From assembly GCF_001424345.1 (NCBI RefSeq), contig NZ_LMPF01000020.1, positions 62,001-126,000 of the forward strand: DNA of 64,000 bases, read 5' to 3'. Shown in pieces: positions 25,615 through 35,501 of this stretch. The translations under genes and the position numbers were made by a program. Under the pieces are notes generated by a model. It did no database searches. It was not told where the DNA came from and worked only from the letters and a program-made list of their open reading frames with translations. Source of the stretch: Burkholderia sp. Leaf177 (GTDB lineage: Bacteria > Pseudomonadota > Gammaproteobacteria > Burkholderiales > Burkholderiaceae). The stretch's first letter is position 1. Each line of letters starts with the position of its first letter.

Positions 25615-26586
25615 TCACTTGCTCCGCTTTGGGCCTCGTCCTATATCTTCCAGCCTGATTATTCCGTGCCCTTCCACTGTCATTCGCGGAACAGCCTTCC
25701 ATGCGTGGCCGTAAATCACCTCGAAGGTCAGCGGTATGGTGCCGTCTTCACGTCGCCGGGATTCCAGCGCCGCGTGCAGCGCATCGCGTAATTCACGACC
25801 GTGTTGTCGTGCGCCCGTATCTACGGGAAAAGCACCCCAGCCACGTACATCCTTTAACAACGATTCCGGCGATTTGTACGTGATTGTCAGCACTTCCTGA
25901 TCCATCACCGGGATTTCAAAACCGCTTTCGACCAGCATGTCGCCAAGGTCGTGCATATCGACAAATTCGATGGTGTGCCGCCGTGGCGCCAATCCCAGCG
26001 ACTTTTCCGCCTGAGCGTACGCGCCGCTGAGTTCTTTCAGCGTGTCGGGGCCGAGCGAGCTGAACATCAGCAAGCCGTTCACCTTGAGCACGCGCGCCCA
26101 TTCGGGGAACACGAGGTCGGGCCGCGCGTGCCATTGCAGCGCGAGATTCGACCAGAGCATCTCGAATGCATTGCCGGCAAAGGGAAGCTCGGCGAAATCG
26201 CCCTGCGCCAGTTGCGGTCCGCGCGCGCCGAATGCCTTACCCAGCGTGGCCGGCAGGAACCGGCGCCAGCCGGCGTTCGCTTCCGATTCAGCCGTCTCGG
26301 CCTGGTTCGCGCGGCCCAGCATTGCCGCCGATAAATCCAGCCCGATCACCGATGCATCCGCAAACCGCTCGCGCAAACCCGGCAAGTCTGCTCCTACGCC
26401 ACAGCCTGCATCGAGAACCCGCACCGGCGCGACCTTGATGTACTCGAGCCGCTCGCGCATGCGGGCCGCGATCTCGCGCGGCAGGAATGCGACGTCGTCG
26501 AATCTCGCAGCCCGGCGATCGAAAATCTGCCGGATAAGGCGCGAATCGTAGGCCTCTCGGCCAGCGTTGGCGGAAGTTGGGGACAT
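25615..26586 (-). CDS. SAM-dependent methyltransferase, BioC-like
   Basis: 323 aa. The class I methyltransferase fold is shown by VRVLDAGCGVGADLPGL (SAM loop, about 57-66), VIGLDLSAAML (acidic end of strand 2) and EMLWSNLALQWHARPDLVFPEWARVLKVNG (strand 4 region), which is close to BioC. BioC methylates malonyl-ACP at the start of biotin synthesis. In this group the gene is commonly beside comF, as here, and not in the bio operon. Substrate is therefore inferred. The ATG at 26586 is used. A longer frame upstream has no better support. Confidence 0.8.
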   Translation of the reverse strand: MSPTSANAGREAYDSRLIRQIFDRRAARFDDVAFLPREIAARMRERLEYIKVAPVRVLDAGCGVGADLPGLRERFADASVIGLDLSAAMLGRANQAETAESEANAGWRRFLPATLGKAFGARGPQLAQGDFAELPFAGNAFEMLWSNLALQWHARPDLVFPEWARVLKVNGLLMFSSLGPDTLKELSGAYAQAEKSLGLAPRRHTIEFVDMHDLGDMLVESGFEIPVMDQEVLTITYKSPESLLKDVRGWGAFPVDTGARQHGRELRDALHAALESRRREDGTIPLTFEVIYGHAWKAVPRMTVEGHGIIRLEDIGRGPKRSK

Positions 26587-26719
26587 GACAGCCTGTTTTC
26601 TGAGAGTGCGAAGTATACTCGGTCGATTGTCAAAACGTTCAGCAAAACCAGACGCCACAACGGTTCGCTGGCGTTATAGCCAGTATTTCGGGTTGCTTTC
26701 GTGTCATTGGATCGGATTT

Positions 26720-27520
26720 ATGAATCGACAAATTTTCGTGACGTTACGCGATTCCAATCCGGGTTCGAGCTTTTTACGAAAAGGCTTCGCGAACGCCGCG
26801 CGCTGGTTCGTCGGGTTCCGCGACATTGCTTTACCGAGTCAGTGTGCATTGTGTGGCAATTTGTCGCATGGAGTATTGTGCGACGGCTGCGATGAACAGT
26901 ATTGGAATCAGGCACGCCTGCGTTGCGCGGTTTGTGCATTGCCCATGCCGTTGTCTACGAAACCGAGCGACCGCGCACGCGCTCCGTTGCTTTGCAGACT
27001 CTGCGTGGCCGAGCCTCCGCACTTCGATGCAACCATCGCGCTGGCCGATTATCGTGCGCCGCTCGATACCCTCGCGCTCGAGTTGAAGTTCCACGCGCGG
27101 CTCGCTAGCGCGGACGAATTCGCGCGGCAGTTGCGGGCCATCTTCGAAGACACGAATCTGACGGCGCCGGACGTTCTCGCGCCGGTGCCTTTATCGCCAA
27201 AGCGCCTCAGAACGCGTGGCTACAACCAGGCATGGTCTATTGCCAAGCCGTTGGCACGCCGGCTTGGCGCGCGGGCTGACGCAACGCTGATAGAACGTAC
27301 ACGCGATACCGCGCCGCAAGCAAAGCTCGATCTCGATACTCGCCGGCACAATGTCGGCGATGCCTTCAAAGTGCTGCGCGATGTTCGCGGCAAGCATGTA
27401 GGTGTCGTCGATGACGTCATGACTTCCGGCGCCACCCTCGACGCGTTGGCGCGCACGCTGAAAACCGCCGGCGCGCGCCGCGTCACCAATTTCGTCGCGC
27501 TGCGTACGCCACAAGACTAA
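26720..27520 (+). CDS. comF: ComF-family amidophosphoribosyltransferase-like protein
   Basis: 266 aa. A zinc-ribbon-like N-terminal region has Cys pairs (CALC near 42-45, CDGC near 54-57, CAVC near 69-72, and CRLC further on). A type I PRTase domain follows, with the PRPP loop VGVVDDVMTSGATLDAL near the C-terminus and TRGYNQAWSIAKPLA. ComF proteins are linked to DNA uptake in naturally competent bacteria, and comM also lies in this window. The first in-frame ATG with sensible context is 26720. Divergent from the bioC-like gene. Confidence 0.88.
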   Translation: MNRQIFVTLRDSNPGSSFLRKGFANAARWFVGFRDIALPSQCALCGNLSHGVLCDGCDEQYWNQARLRCAVCALPMPLSTKPSDRARAPLLCRLCVAEPPHFDATIALADYRAPLDTLALELKFHARLASADEFARQLRAIFEDTNLTAPDVLAPVPLSPKRLRTRGYNQAWSIAKPLARRLGARADATLIERTRDTAPQAKLDLDTRRHNVGDAFKVLRDVRGKHVGVVDDVMTSGATLDALARTLKTAGARRVTNFVALRTPQD

Positions 27521-27538
27521 TTTTTCGAGTCATCGCTT

Positions 27539-28009
27539 ATGTTCAATGTCGTCCTGGTCGAACCTGAAATTCCGCCGAACACCGGTAACGTGATCCGGCT
27601 TTGCGCCAACACGGGCGCACGTCTGCATTTGATCGAACCGCTCGGCTTTCCGCTCGATGACGCCAAGATGCGGCGCGCCGGACTCGACTATCACGAGTAC
27701 GCGCAAATGCATGTGCATTCGAGCTGGGACGCTTTTATTGGCAAGGAGACGCCGGACGTGAACCGCATGTTCGCGTTCACCACGCGCGGTTCTACGCCGT
27801 TTTTCGGGCACGCGTTTCAGGAAGGCGACTGGTTTGTGTTCGGCGCGGAAACACGCGGTTTGTCGGATGCGGTACTTGGACAGTTCACGAACGACCGTCG
27901 CGTCCGATTACCAATGCGCCCTGGAAACAGGAGCTTGAATCTGTCGAACACGGTCGCGATCGTGACGTTTGAAGCGTGGCGTCAAACGGGCTTCGAGGGC
28001 GGCGAATAA
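27539..28009 (+). CDS. trmL: tRNA (cytidine(34)-2'-O)-methyltransferase
   Basis: SPOUT-class enzyme that methylates the wobble base of tRNA-Leu. 156 aa, the standard size. Motifs: VLVEPEIPPNTGNVIRLCANTG at the N-terminus, FGAETRGLSDAVL and the C-terminal knot LPMRPGNRSLNLSNTVAIV. It follows comF by 18 bp and probably shares its transcript. It converges with gpsA with only 13 bases between the stops. Confidence 0.95.
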   Translation: MFNVVLVEPEIPPNTGNVIRLCANTGARLHLIEPLGFPLDDAKMRRAGLDYHEYAQMHVHSSWDAFIGKETPDVNRMFAFTTRGSTPFFGHAFQEGDWFVFGAETRGLSDAVLGQFTNDRRVRLPMRPGNRSLNLSNTVAIVTFEAWRQTGFEGGE

Positions 28010-28022
28010 CGCTATACGCTTG

Positions 28023-29021
28023 TTATTCAGCTTTTGCGTCCCGGCTTAGCAACGCGTGAACGGCATCGCGAGGCGCGACGTTGTCGAACAAGACGCGGCA
28101 CACTGCGTGGGTGATGGGCATATCGATACCGTGCGATTCGGCCAAGGCCAGCACGGCCCGCGCGCAACGCACGCCTTCCGCAACATGACCAAGCGCGGCA
28201 AGAATATCGGTCAAGGAGCGACCTGTCGCGAGCTGCATGCCGACCGTGCGGTTCCTCGATAAATCGCCGGTCGCCGTCAGTATCAGATCGCCGAGTCCGG
28301 TCAGGCCGTTGAACGTCTCCGCGCGGCCGCCCAGCGCCACGCCCAGCCGCGACATCTCAGCCAATCCGCGTGTGATCAACGCGGCACGCGCGTTCAGGCC
28401 GAGACCGAGCCCGTCGGCAATACCTGTCGCGATGGCAAGCACGTTTTTCACCGCGCCGCCTACTTCAACGCCGATGACATCGTCGCCGGTATAGATCCGC
28501 ATTGCGCCATGGTGGAAAGCGGCGACAGTACGCTCGCCCAGCGCGGCCGATGCGCTTGCAACTGTCAGCGCAACAGGCAAGCCCTGCCCGACTTCGCGCG
28601 CAAAGCTTGGCCCGGAAAGCGTTCCGTTGCTCGCATGCTGCGGCAATTCAGCTGCGACGACCTCGTTCGGCAGGCATTGGGTATCGGCTTCGAACCCTTT
28701 GCATAACCACACAATATGCGCTGGGACGATGCCCGATTCGCGCATGGTCCGGCACAACGCGCGCAAACCCGCGACGGGCGCGGCGACTACGCAGAGCGCA
28801 TCGCCGGCCACGCAGTGACGCAACGCGGAGGAAAGATCCGGCTCATACGCCAGCGACTCAGGCAGCATCACGCCGCGCAAATAGCGCTCGTTTTCATGAG
28901 AAACGGACAGGGACTCGATGAGCGCGCGATCACGCGCCCAGAGGACCGTGTTGTGGCGAGTGGCCAGATGGCCAGCCAGCGCGGTGCCCCACGCACCGGC
29001 GCCGAGAACGGCTACTTGCAT
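28023..29021 (-). CDS. gpsA: NAD(P)-dependent glycerol-3-phosphate dehydrogenase
   Basis: Reduces dihydroxyacetone phosphate to sn-glycerol-3-phosphate for phospholipid synthesis. 332 aa. The Rossmann loop [15 protein letters not shown] starts the protein. [50 protein letters not shown] (catalytic Lys) and [22 protein letters not shown] follow in the family order. It is 22 bp downstream of secB, as in many proteobacteria. Confidence 0.97.
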   Translation of the reverse strand: MQVAVLGAGAWGTALAGHLATRHNTVLWARDRALIESLSVSHENERYLRGVMLPESLAYEPDLSSALRHCVAGDALCVVAAPVAGLRALCRTMRESGIVPAHIVWLCKGFEADTQCLPNEVVAAELPQHASNGTLSGPSFAREVGQGLPVALTVASASAALGERTVAAFHHGAMRIYTGDDVIGVEVGGAVKNVLAIATGIADGLGLGLNARAALITRGLAEMSRLGVALGGRAETFNGLTGLGDLILTATGDLSRNRTVGMQLATGRSLTDILAALGHVAEGVRCARAVLALAESHGIDMPITHAVCRVLFDNVAPRDAVHALLSRDAKAE

Positions 29022-29043
29022 GCCCGGCTCCGGAACAGGGGTT

Positions 29044-29517
29044 TTAGTTCAGCGTCGCGCCGTTCGCCACGCCTTCCTGGGCAGCGGACAACTGCGAGAT
29101 ACGTTGTTCGTACAGCGCCTGGAAGTTGATTTCCGCGAGGTGGATCGGCGGGAAACCAGCGCGCGTGATGGCGTCGGCAATGTTCGAACGCAGGTACGGG
29201 AACAGGATGGTCGGGCAAGCAATGCCAACGAGCGGATCGATCTGGTCGGCCGGGATGTTGCGGATATCGAAGATGCCGGCTTGCTTGGCTTCGATCAGGA
29301 ACGCGACCTTGTCCGACACCTTCGCCGTCACAGTGCCGGTTACCAGCACTTCGAACACGCTCTCTGCCAGGCGCTCGGCTTTCACGTCCACTTCCACTTC
29401 CACCGAGGGCATGTCCTGCTCGAGGAAAATGCCCGGCGAATTGGGCTGCTCGAGCGACATATCCTTGAGATAGATGCGCTGGATGTTGAAGAACGGTTGG
29501 TTGTTGTCGTCAGACAT
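29044..29517 (-). CDS. secB: Protein-export chaperone SecB
   Basis: Tetrameric cytosolic chaperone that hands precursor proteins to SecA. 157 aa. Family signatures: [22 protein letters not shown] near the N-terminus, [23 protein letters not shown], and [35 protein letters not shown] (written here in pieces: PTILFPYLR and [11 protein letters not shown]). It sits in the conserved order rhodanese, grxC, secB, gpsA. Confidence 0.97.
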   Translation of the reverse strand: MSDDNNQPFFNIQRIYLKDMSLEQPNSPGIFLEQDMPSVEVEVDVKAERLAESVFEVLVTGTVTAKVSDKVAFLIEAKQAGIFDIRNIPADQIDPLVGIACPTILFPYLRSNIADAITRAGFPPIHLAEINFQALYEQRISQLSAAQEGVANGATLN

Positions 29518-29542
29518 GTTGATTCCCTTGATTATTTAAAGT

Positions 29543-29589
29543 GCAGTCCGCGGCTTTTCCGGTTTTTCCGGCTCAATGCCACGGACTGC
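29543..29589 (-). terminator. Hairpin after grxC
   Basis: Stem GCAGTCCG (29543-29550) with CGGACTGC (29582-29589), extended by a few inner pairs. On the minus strand it is followed by ACTTTAAATAA, so the T-run is weak. It may stop part of the transcription before secB. Confidence 0.5.
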
Positions 29590-29608
29590 TTTGCTGCCGG
29601 CAACGCGT

Positions 29609-29869
29609 TCAGGCCGCCTCGAGCAGCGGCATCAGGCCGCCCTTGCGATCGAGAGCGGACAGGTCGTCGTACCCGCCGACATGCGTTTCGCCGATAAACA
29701 CCTGCGGCACCGTGCGTCGGCCCGTACGCGTCATCATTTCTTCACGTTTCGCCGGATCTCGGTCGATCAGCACCTTCTCGACGTTTTCCACGCCGCGCGA
29801 CTTTAGTAGACGTTCGGCCATCTGGCAATACGGGCACACTTGGGTGCTGTACATGATTACTTTGTTCAC
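29609..29869 (-). CDS. grxC: Glutaredoxin 3
   Basis: Small dithiol oxidoreductase reduced by glutathione. 86 aa, with active site CPYC (residues 12-15) in VIMYSTQVCPYCQMAERLL and the glutathione-binding TVPQVFIGETHVGGYDDL. The start is a GTG at 29869 with AAGGAG seven bases upstream. It overlaps the rhodanese stop by four bases, so the two are translated together. Confidence 0.95.
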   Translation of the reverse strand: MNKVIMYSTQVCPYCQMAERLLKSRGVENVEKVLIDRDPAKREEMMTRTGRRTVPQVFIGETHVGGYDDLSALDRKGGLMPLLEAA

Positions 29870-30291
29870 TTTATGGCTCCTTGTTTCACGACCGGCATGC
29901 CGGCTTTCTGCCAGGCATCCAGTCCGCCTTGCAATACGTGGACCTCGGCGTAGCCTGCGTCGCTCACGATCTGGCTCGCCTTCTGGGACTGTTGCCCGGT
30001 CTGGCAAACGAGCAAGACCGGATTGCTCTTATTCTTCGCGATTTGGCCAACTTTTGCTTGAAGCTCCGCCAAACCGAAGTTTTTCGCGGCAGGAATGTGC
30101 CCTTGCGAGTATTCGGCGGCCGGCCGCAAATCGATGACCGAGGCGTTGCGCCGGTTGATCAGGAGAACCGCATCGGCTGGCGAAACGGCGCCCCTGCCGC
30201 GCCGCATAAGCGTTGGCCACAGCAGCAACCCGCCCGAAACGAGGAGGACCGCGATAAGTACAAGGTTGGTGTAATCGGTGAAAAACTTCAC
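29866..30291 (-). CDS. Membrane-anchored rhodanese-like protein
   Basis: 141 aa: one N-terminal helix (about 9-27) then a rhodanese domain (about 35-135) with SVIDLRPAAEYSQGHIPAA and the active Cys (about 96) in LLVCQTGQQSQKAS. It may handle sulfur or act as a thiol redox partner, in keeping with the grxC gene it overlaps. Substrate unknown. The start is a GTG at 30291. This protein family is usually found upstream of grxC-secB. Confidence 0.88.
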   Translation of the reverse strand: MKFFTDYTNLVLIAVLLVSGGLLLWPTLMRRGRGAVSPADAVLLINRRNASVIDLRPAAEYSQGHIPAAKNFGLAELQAKVGQIAKNKSNPVLLVCQTGQQSQKASQIVSDAGYAEVHVLQGGLDAWQKAGMPVVKQGAIK

Positions 30292-30501
30292 GTCGGGACC
30301 GCCGGATTGGGAGTGTGGAGAAAAGAAAAGCCGTAAAAAAATCGGGACAATCCAGCCATTATAAAATAACCGTTCTCCGTAAAGGCATCGGCCAATCGGC
30401 CTAGTTGCGCCGGAACGCATTGCCGCACAGAATCGATGCCAGTTTTCCTCATCTCGCTGTCTCTAACGGCTTCCCAACTAACCGACCTCTAAACGGACAT
30501 C

Positions 30502-31248
30502 ATGTACAAGCTAGTGCTCATCCGCCACGGCGAATCCACGTGGAACAAGGAAAACCGATTCACAGGCTGGGTCGACGTCGACCTGACCGAACAAGGCGTC
30601 CGCGAAGCGCAGCAAGCCGGCGTGCTGCTGAAAGAAGCGGGTTTCAGTTTCGATATTGCGTACACCTCGGTGCTCAAGCGCGCCATCCGCACGCTGTGGC
30701 ACGTGCAGGATCAAATGGACGAGATGTATTTACCCGTCGTGCATTCGTGGCGGTTGAACGAGCGGCACTACGGTGCGCTCGCAGGCCTGAACAAGGCAGA
30801 GACAGCCAAGAAATACGGCGACGAACAAGTGCTGATCTGGCGCAGGAGCTACGACACGCCGCCGCCCGCGCTGGACCCATCGGATGAACGTACGTCGTTC
30901 AACGATCCTCGCTATGCCAAGGTCCCGCGCGAAGAATTGCCGCTGACCGAGTGCCTGAAGGACACGGTAGCGCGCGTGATGCCCATCTGGAATGAATCCA
31001 TTGGGCCAGCCGTAAAGTCGGGGCGGCGCGTGCTGATTGCCGCGCACGGGAATTCCATGCGCGCGCTGGTCAAATATCTGGATGGCATTTCCGATAACGA
31101 TATCGTCGGATTAAATATCCCTAATGGCGTGCCGCTCGTCTACGAACTCGACGAAAACCTTAAACCTATCAAGCATTATTATCTTGGCGACCCGGACGCC
31201 ATTGCGAAAGCGCAGGCTGCGGTCGCAAAGCAAGGTAAAGCGGGATAA
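30502..31248 (+). CDS. gpmA: 2,3-bisphosphoglycerate-dependent phosphoglycerate mutase
   Basis: Interconverts 3- and 2-phosphoglycerate in glycolysis. 248 aa. The catalytic RHGES motif (His near 9) is in [44 protein letters not shown] and [18 protein letters not shown] (second catalytic His) are the usual later motifs. Monocistronic on the plus strand, divergent from the rhodanese operon. Confidence 0.97.
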   Translation: MYKLVLIRHGESTWNKENRFTGWVDVDLTEQGVREAQQAGVLLKEAGFSFDIAYTSVLKRAIRTLWHVQDQMDEMYLPVVHSWRLNERHYGALAGLNKAETAKKYGDEQVLIWRRSYDTPPPALDPSDERTSFNDPRYAKVPREELPLTECLKDTVARVMPIWNESIGPAVKSGRRVLIAAHGNSMRALVKYLDGISDNDIVGLNIPNGVPLVYELDENLKPIKHYYLGDPDAIAKAQAAVAKQGKAG

Positions 31249-31617
31249 GCGGGATATCGGCTCTGCCGGTTATCCGGATTCCGGTTGCCGGCTCAGCCAC
31301 AAGGGCGATGCGAGTTGCTGTAGGCTCGCATCGTCGCATTGCATGGTTGGGGCAAGCCAATTCAAAGGTTATTGGCGTTGATCACTGAGTTTTATTGGCA
31401 AATAAACCGTCATCAGGATTTTTCCCTAATTCGTAAAACCGGGCCTGACATTTGCGGAAGGATTACCGTTTTTAAAAATCGCGGCTTCCGAGAACAACTT
31501 ACCCACCATGCCGGCGAGGACGTTTAAGCTGTGTTTAAGTCGTGGTCCAGGGCTTGCAGTTATACTGCCCAGTCAACCACGACGCAGCCTAATCCGCTTC
31601 CGACCGCAACAGACTCT
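31249..31617. other. Intergenic region between gpmA and the S41 protease gene
   Basis: A perfect 8-bp inverted repeat (GATGCGAG 31307-31314 with CTCGCATC 31325-31332, 10-base loop) lies 60 bases after gpmA and could mark its 3' end, though no T-run follows. A GTG at 31531 opens the protease frame 29 codons early, but the first part does not look like a signal peptide. Otherwise nothing recognised. Confidence 0.4.
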
Positions 31618-33195
31618 ATGCGAAAGAACCTGAAAAACATCGGCCTGATCGCCGCGGGCCTTGCTACCGGCGCATTTGCCACGCTGCAACTCTCTGCATC
31701 CGCCCAGCAAGCCGCCACCGCGCCTCTCCCGCTAGATCAACTACGGTTGTTTGCCGAAGTCTTCGGGCAAATCAAGCATGAATACGTCGAACCGGTCGAC
31801 GACAAAAAGCTTCTCACCGCTGCCATCAAGGGAATGGTGTCCAGCCTCGACCCACATTCGTCGTATCTCGACAAAACCGATTACGAAGAACTCCAGGAGC
31901 AGACCAAGGGCCGCTTTGCGGGACTTGGGATCGAGATCTCGTCGGAAGACGGGCTGATCAAGGTGATCTCGCCCATTGAAGATACGCCCGCGTTCCGCGC
32001 GGGAATTCGTCCGGGCGACCTGATCACCCGTATCAATGACAAGCCGGTTCGTGGCATGACGCTGGACAACGCCGTCAAGCAAATGCGCGGCGAACCCGGT
32101 ACCAAAGTCACGCTGACCATCTTCCGTAAGACCGACGACCGGACGTTCCCGATCACGGTCACGCGCGCGCTCATCCGCGTGCAAAGCGTGAAGATGAAGA
32201 TTCCCGCGCCGGGTTACGGTTATATCCGTATCACGAGCTTCCAGGAACGCACGGTGCCTGATCTCGCTGCGAAGCTTCAGGATCTCGCCCGTCAGCAACC
32301 GGACCTGAAGGGTCTCGTGCTCGATCTGCGCAATAACGGTGGTGGTCTGCTGCAGAGCGCTGTCGGCGTGGCCGGTGCGTTTTTGCCGGACAATTCTGTG
32401 GTTGTCTCGACCAATGGCCAGATTGCGGACGCGAAGCAAACTTTCCGCGATACGTACGACAACTACCGTCTGCCGTCATTCGACACCGATCCGCTGAAGA
32501 ACCTGCCGGAAGTGTTCAAGAAGGTGCCAATGGTCGTGCTGACCAACGCTTATTCGGCATCGGCATCGGAGATCGTGGCGGGTGCGCTACAAGATCATCA
32601 TCGTGCGTTGATCGTGGGCAAGACCACGTTTGGCAAGGGCTCTGTCCAAACCGTCCGGCCAATGACCGCCGACACCGCTTTGCGCCTGACGACTGCGTAC
32701 TATTACACCCCGAGTGGCAAGTCGATTCAGAACAAGGGCATCCGTCCTGACGTTCCGGTCGATCAATACGCTGAAGGTGATCCGGACGACGCACTCGTGA
32801 CGCGCGAAGTGGATTATTCAAACCACTTGGCGAACACGCAGGATCCGAACGAGAAGAAGGAACAGGAAGCTCGCGAAGCCGACCGGCTTGAACAACTGCG
32901 TATCCTTGAAGAGCAGAACGACAAGAAGACGCCTGAACAGCGCCGGAAAGATCGTGAGAGAAAGCCTGTTGAATTTGGCAGCGCAGACGACTTCATGCTC
33001 AGCCAAGGCCTGAACAAGCTGGAAGGCAAGCCGGTTCAGGAATCGAAGTCGTACTCGGAGCGCAAGCTCGCGCAGGACAAACCAACACCGTCGGCATCGG
33101 CTCCGATCGTCGTGAAGCCTGCCTTGCCGGCTACGCCAGGATCGGACGCAGCTGCGCCTGCTTCGGCTCCGGTGCCGGCATCGGCTACGCAATAA
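31618..33195 (+). CDS. Carboxy-terminal processing protease, S41 family
   Basis: Periplasmic serine protease, 525 aa. A signal peptide (about 1-29) precedes the N-terminal helical part, a PDZ domain (about 95-180, with GLGIEISSEDGLIKVISPI) and the S41 catalytic core. Active-site segments are SASASE (about 313-318) and the general-base Lys in GKGSVQT (about 340). The last 120 residues are charged (many Lys/Glu/Arg, coiled-coil-like), then Ala/Pro-rich. The ATG at 31618 gives a proper signal peptide, so I prefer it over the GTG at 31531. No strong ribosome site is seen. Confidence 0.92.
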   Translation: MRKNLKNIGLIAAGLATGAFATLQLSASAQQAATAPLPLDQLRLFAEVFGQIKHEYVEPVDDKKLLTAAIKGMVSSLDPHSSYLDKTDYEELQEQTKGRFAGLGIEISSEDGLIKVISPIEDTPAFRAGIRPGDLITRINDKPVRGMTLDNAVKQMRGEPGTKVTLTIFRKTDDRTFPITVTRALIRVQSVKMKIPAPGYGYIRITSFQERTVPDLAAKLQDLARQQPDLKGLVLDLRNNGGGLLQSAVGVAGAFLPDNSVVVSTNGQIADAKQTFRDTYDNYRLPSFDTDPLKNLPEVFKKVPMVVLTNAYSASASEIVAGALQDHHRALIVGKTTFGKGSVQTVRPMTADTALRLTTAYYYTPSGKSIQNKGIRPDVPVDQYAEGDPDDALVTREVDYSNHLANTQDPNEKKEQEAREADRLEQLRILEEQNDKKTPEQRRKDRERKPVEFGSADDFMLSQGLNKLEGKPVQESKSYSERKLAQDKPTPSASAPIVVKPALPATPGSDAAAPASAPVPASATQ

Positions 33196-33216
33196 GTTTG
33201 TTGTCCCTGTAGCTGA

Positions 33217-33245
33217 AACGCCGCCCCATGTGGGCGGCGTTTTCG
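33217..33245 (+). terminator. Terminator of the S41 protease gene
   Basis: Perfect 10-bp stem AACGCCGCCC (33217-33226) with GGGCGGCGTT (33232-33241), 5-base loop, then TTCG. It begins 21 bases after the stop. Confidence 0.85.
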
Positions 33246-33338
33246 TTTCCGCTTTCATCGCTGTCATCGCTTTCCAGCCTCGCGCTTAAAATAGGCGTTT
33301 CCTGACCCTCCTGCGGTCAACGCCTACTCGAGCACTCG

Positions 33339-34094
33339 ATGAACGACGACCAGCTTCTCCGCTACTCACGCCATATTCTCGTCGATGAAATCGGCATCGA
33401 GGCGCAACAGCGCTTTCTCGAGGCGCGTGTGATGATCATTGGCGCGGGCGGCCTGGGTGCTCCGGCGGCGATGTATCTGGCCGCAGCCGGGATTGGCGAA
33501 ATCACGCTAGTCGATGCCGATAACGTCGATCTCACCAATCTCCAGCGACAGATCGTCCATGTCACCGCGTCGGTCGGCGAACCCAAGGTGGACTCGGCGC
33601 GCAAGACACTTGCTGCGCTCAATCCCGACGTCAAGGTGAACACGGTTGCCGTGCGTGCCGACGCGCCATGGCTGAACGACAACGTTCCCAACGCGACCGT
33701 CGTGCTCGATTGCACCGATAACTTCGCCACTCGCCACGCCATCAACGCAGCGTGTTTCGCGCACGGCGTGCCGTTGGTTTCAGGCGCGGCTCTTCGCTTC
33801 GATGGCCAGATCAGCACCTTCGATTTTCGCTCTGCAGAATCCCCTTGTTACGCCTGCGTGTTCCCGCCGGACGAAGCATTCGAGGAAGTCGCATGCTCGA
33901 CCATGGGCGTTTTCTCGCCGACGGTCGGCATTATCGGCACGATGCAGGCGGCGGAAGCGCTGCGTCTGATCGGCGGCTTCGGGACAACATTGCAAGGACG
34001 TCTGATGATGCTCGATTCGCTGCGCATGGAGTGGAACACGATGCGCGTTGCGCGGCAGGTGGATTGCCCGGTGTGTGGGTCGAATGACGGCTGA
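33339..34094 (+). CDS. moeB: ThiF/MoeB/HesA-family adenylyltransferase
   Basis: E1-like enzyme that adenylates the C-terminus of a small sulfur-carrier protein such as MoaD or ThiS. 251 aa: ATP site GAGGLGAPAA (about 35-44), VDADNVDLTNLQRQ, DCTDNFATRHAIN, zinc Cys pairs near 170/173 and 243/246, and the active Cys in ACSTMGVFSP (about 186). MoeB and ThiF cannot be told apart on sequence alone here; no molybdopterin or thiamine genes are nearby. Confidence 0.9.
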   Translation: MNDDQLLRYSRHILVDEIGIEAQQRFLEARVMIIGAGGLGAPAAMYLAAAGIGEITLVDADNVDLTNLQRQIVHVTASVGEPKVDSARKTLAALNPDVKVNTVAVRADAPWLNDNVPNATVVLDCTDNFATRHAINAACFAHGVPLVSGAALRFDGQISTFDFRSAESPCYACVFPPDEAFEEVACSTMGVFSPTVGIIGTMQAAEALRLIGGFGTTLQGRLMMLDSLRMEWNTMRVARQVDCPVCGSNDG

Positions 34095-34173
34095 TTTTCT
34101 CGATTAAGAATTTTCTAGTTCAGTTGAATCATAAATGAGTCTAATCTGACCGACCGTTTCAACGAGCGAAATA

Positions 34174-35427
34174 ATGAGCGCAGGCACGAAGCCCAGTGAG
34201 GCAGGGAGGCCGGCAATGGAGGAAGGCCCGGCAGAGCCTGTATTTAGTGGTCCAGAAGGTATTCGTTTCGATTTCAACTATGGCTGTCGTGTGCAAGTCC
34301 CTGTCAGCGGCTGGCGCGTCAAGATGGTCGACACCGATACATTCACCGTTTTATTCAACGAGCATGTCGACGCCAACTCCGTAATTGCAAGCATGCGCAA
34401 GTACTACGTACGCTTCCTGGTTGAAGTGTTCGACGGTGCGCGACGAGTGTTTTCTCATACGTTCGACCCGGCAGGAAAACAAATCCGGCTCCGCATGCCG
34501 CCGTGGGCGCTCGGCGACACTGTTGCATGGTTGCCCGCAATCGATGCGTTCCGTGATAAGCACCGGTGCGAGGTGCACGTTCCCATGGGCGAACATCTGC
34601 AGGTTCTTTATCAGGAGGTCTATCCGCATTTGCAGCTCGCAACCGAAGCGCAGCTAGCCAAGCAAAACGTCACCTATTACGCCACTTACTATTTCGGTTG
34701 GATAACGCCATTTTTCGAGCGGGATCACCAGCCGACCGACCCGCGCATCAGCAGTATGCAGGACACCGTCGCGTATCAGCTTGGCGTGTCGCCGGGTGAA
34801 CGCAAGCCGCCGCTCAGAGTTGCAGATACGGAGCGGCAAGTTGCCGAACGTTATGTTTGCATCGCGACCCAGGCGAGCCGGCAGCGTAAATACTGGAACA
34901 ACCCAGACGGCTGGCCCGTGTTGATCGACTACCTGAAATCTCTTGGGTATCGGGTTCTTTGCATCGACCGGTATTGGCAATACGGTGACGATGAATTCAC
35001 CAACACAATGCCGCAAGGCGCCGAAGATTTCACCGGCGATCGTTCTTTACAAGATCGCGTTGACATGTTGTTTCACGCAGATTTTTTTATTGGCTTGGGT
35101 AGTGGCTTGTCGTGGCTTGCGTGGGCGCTCGATGTGCCCGTAGTCATGATCAATGGATTCACTCACCCGTTGACCGAGTTTCATACTCCGTATCGCGTGA
35201 TTAACTTTCACGTCTGCAATAGCTGTTTGAACGACACGGGAATCGAATTCATACCCGACGATTTTGGACGATGCCCCCGCCTGGAAGATAGCCCGAAAAG
35301 GTTTCAATGCACTGCATCGATCACACCGCAATTTGTGATGCAAGTCGTGGATCGTTTGATTCGTGACCAAAGTCGGGCGCGCGTTGCCAGCGCGATCGAC
35401 TGCGACGAATCTGTGTCTCAAATTTAA
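34174..35427 (+). CDS. Autotransporter strand-loop-strand O-heptosyltransferase, TibC type, copy 1
   Basis: 417 aa, similar throughout to the TibC/AAH family, cytoplasmic enzymes that attach heptose to Ser residues of self-associating autotransporters. Family marks: IRFDFNYGCRVQVP near the N-terminus, the sugar-nucleotide end FIGLGSGLSWLAWALDVPVVMINGF, TPYRVINFHVCNSC, and four Cys near 348, 351, 367 and 379 spaced like the iron-binding Cys of TibC. The next gene is a paralogue. No autotransporter is in the window, so the acceptor is unknown. The upstream gap (34095-34173) is AT-rich. Confidence 0.88.
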   Translation: MSAGTKPSEAGRPAMEEGPAEPVFSGPEGIRFDFNYGCRVQVPVSGWRVKMVDTDTFTVLFNEHVDANSVIASMRKYYVRFLVEVFDGARRVFSHTFDPAGKQIRLRMPPWALGDTVAWLPAIDAFRDKHRCEVHVPMGEHLQVLYQEVYPHLQLATEAQLAKQNVTYYATYYFGWITPFFERDHQPTDPRISSMQDTVAYQLGVSPGERKPPLRVADTERQVAERYVCIATQASRQRKYWNNPDGWPVLIDYLKSLGYRVLCIDRYWQYGDDEFTNTMPQGAEDFTGDRSLQDRVDMLFHADFFIGLGSGLSWLAWALDVPVVMINGFTHPLTEFHTPYRVINFHVCNSCLNDTGIEFIPDDFGRCPRLEDSPKRFQCTASITPQFVMQVVDRLIRDQSRARVASAIDCDESVSQI

Positions 35428-35501
35428 GACTTCTCCAATTTTTCTGCGTATTCGGCGGCTCTATTGTGGGCGCTGAACTTTAAAAGCAATCGGAGCAACA
35501 C

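Noticed and set aside
31531..31617. GTG start for the S41 protease 29 codons upstream
   Set aside because: It would place a non-hydrophobic Ser/Thr-rich stretch before the signal peptide.
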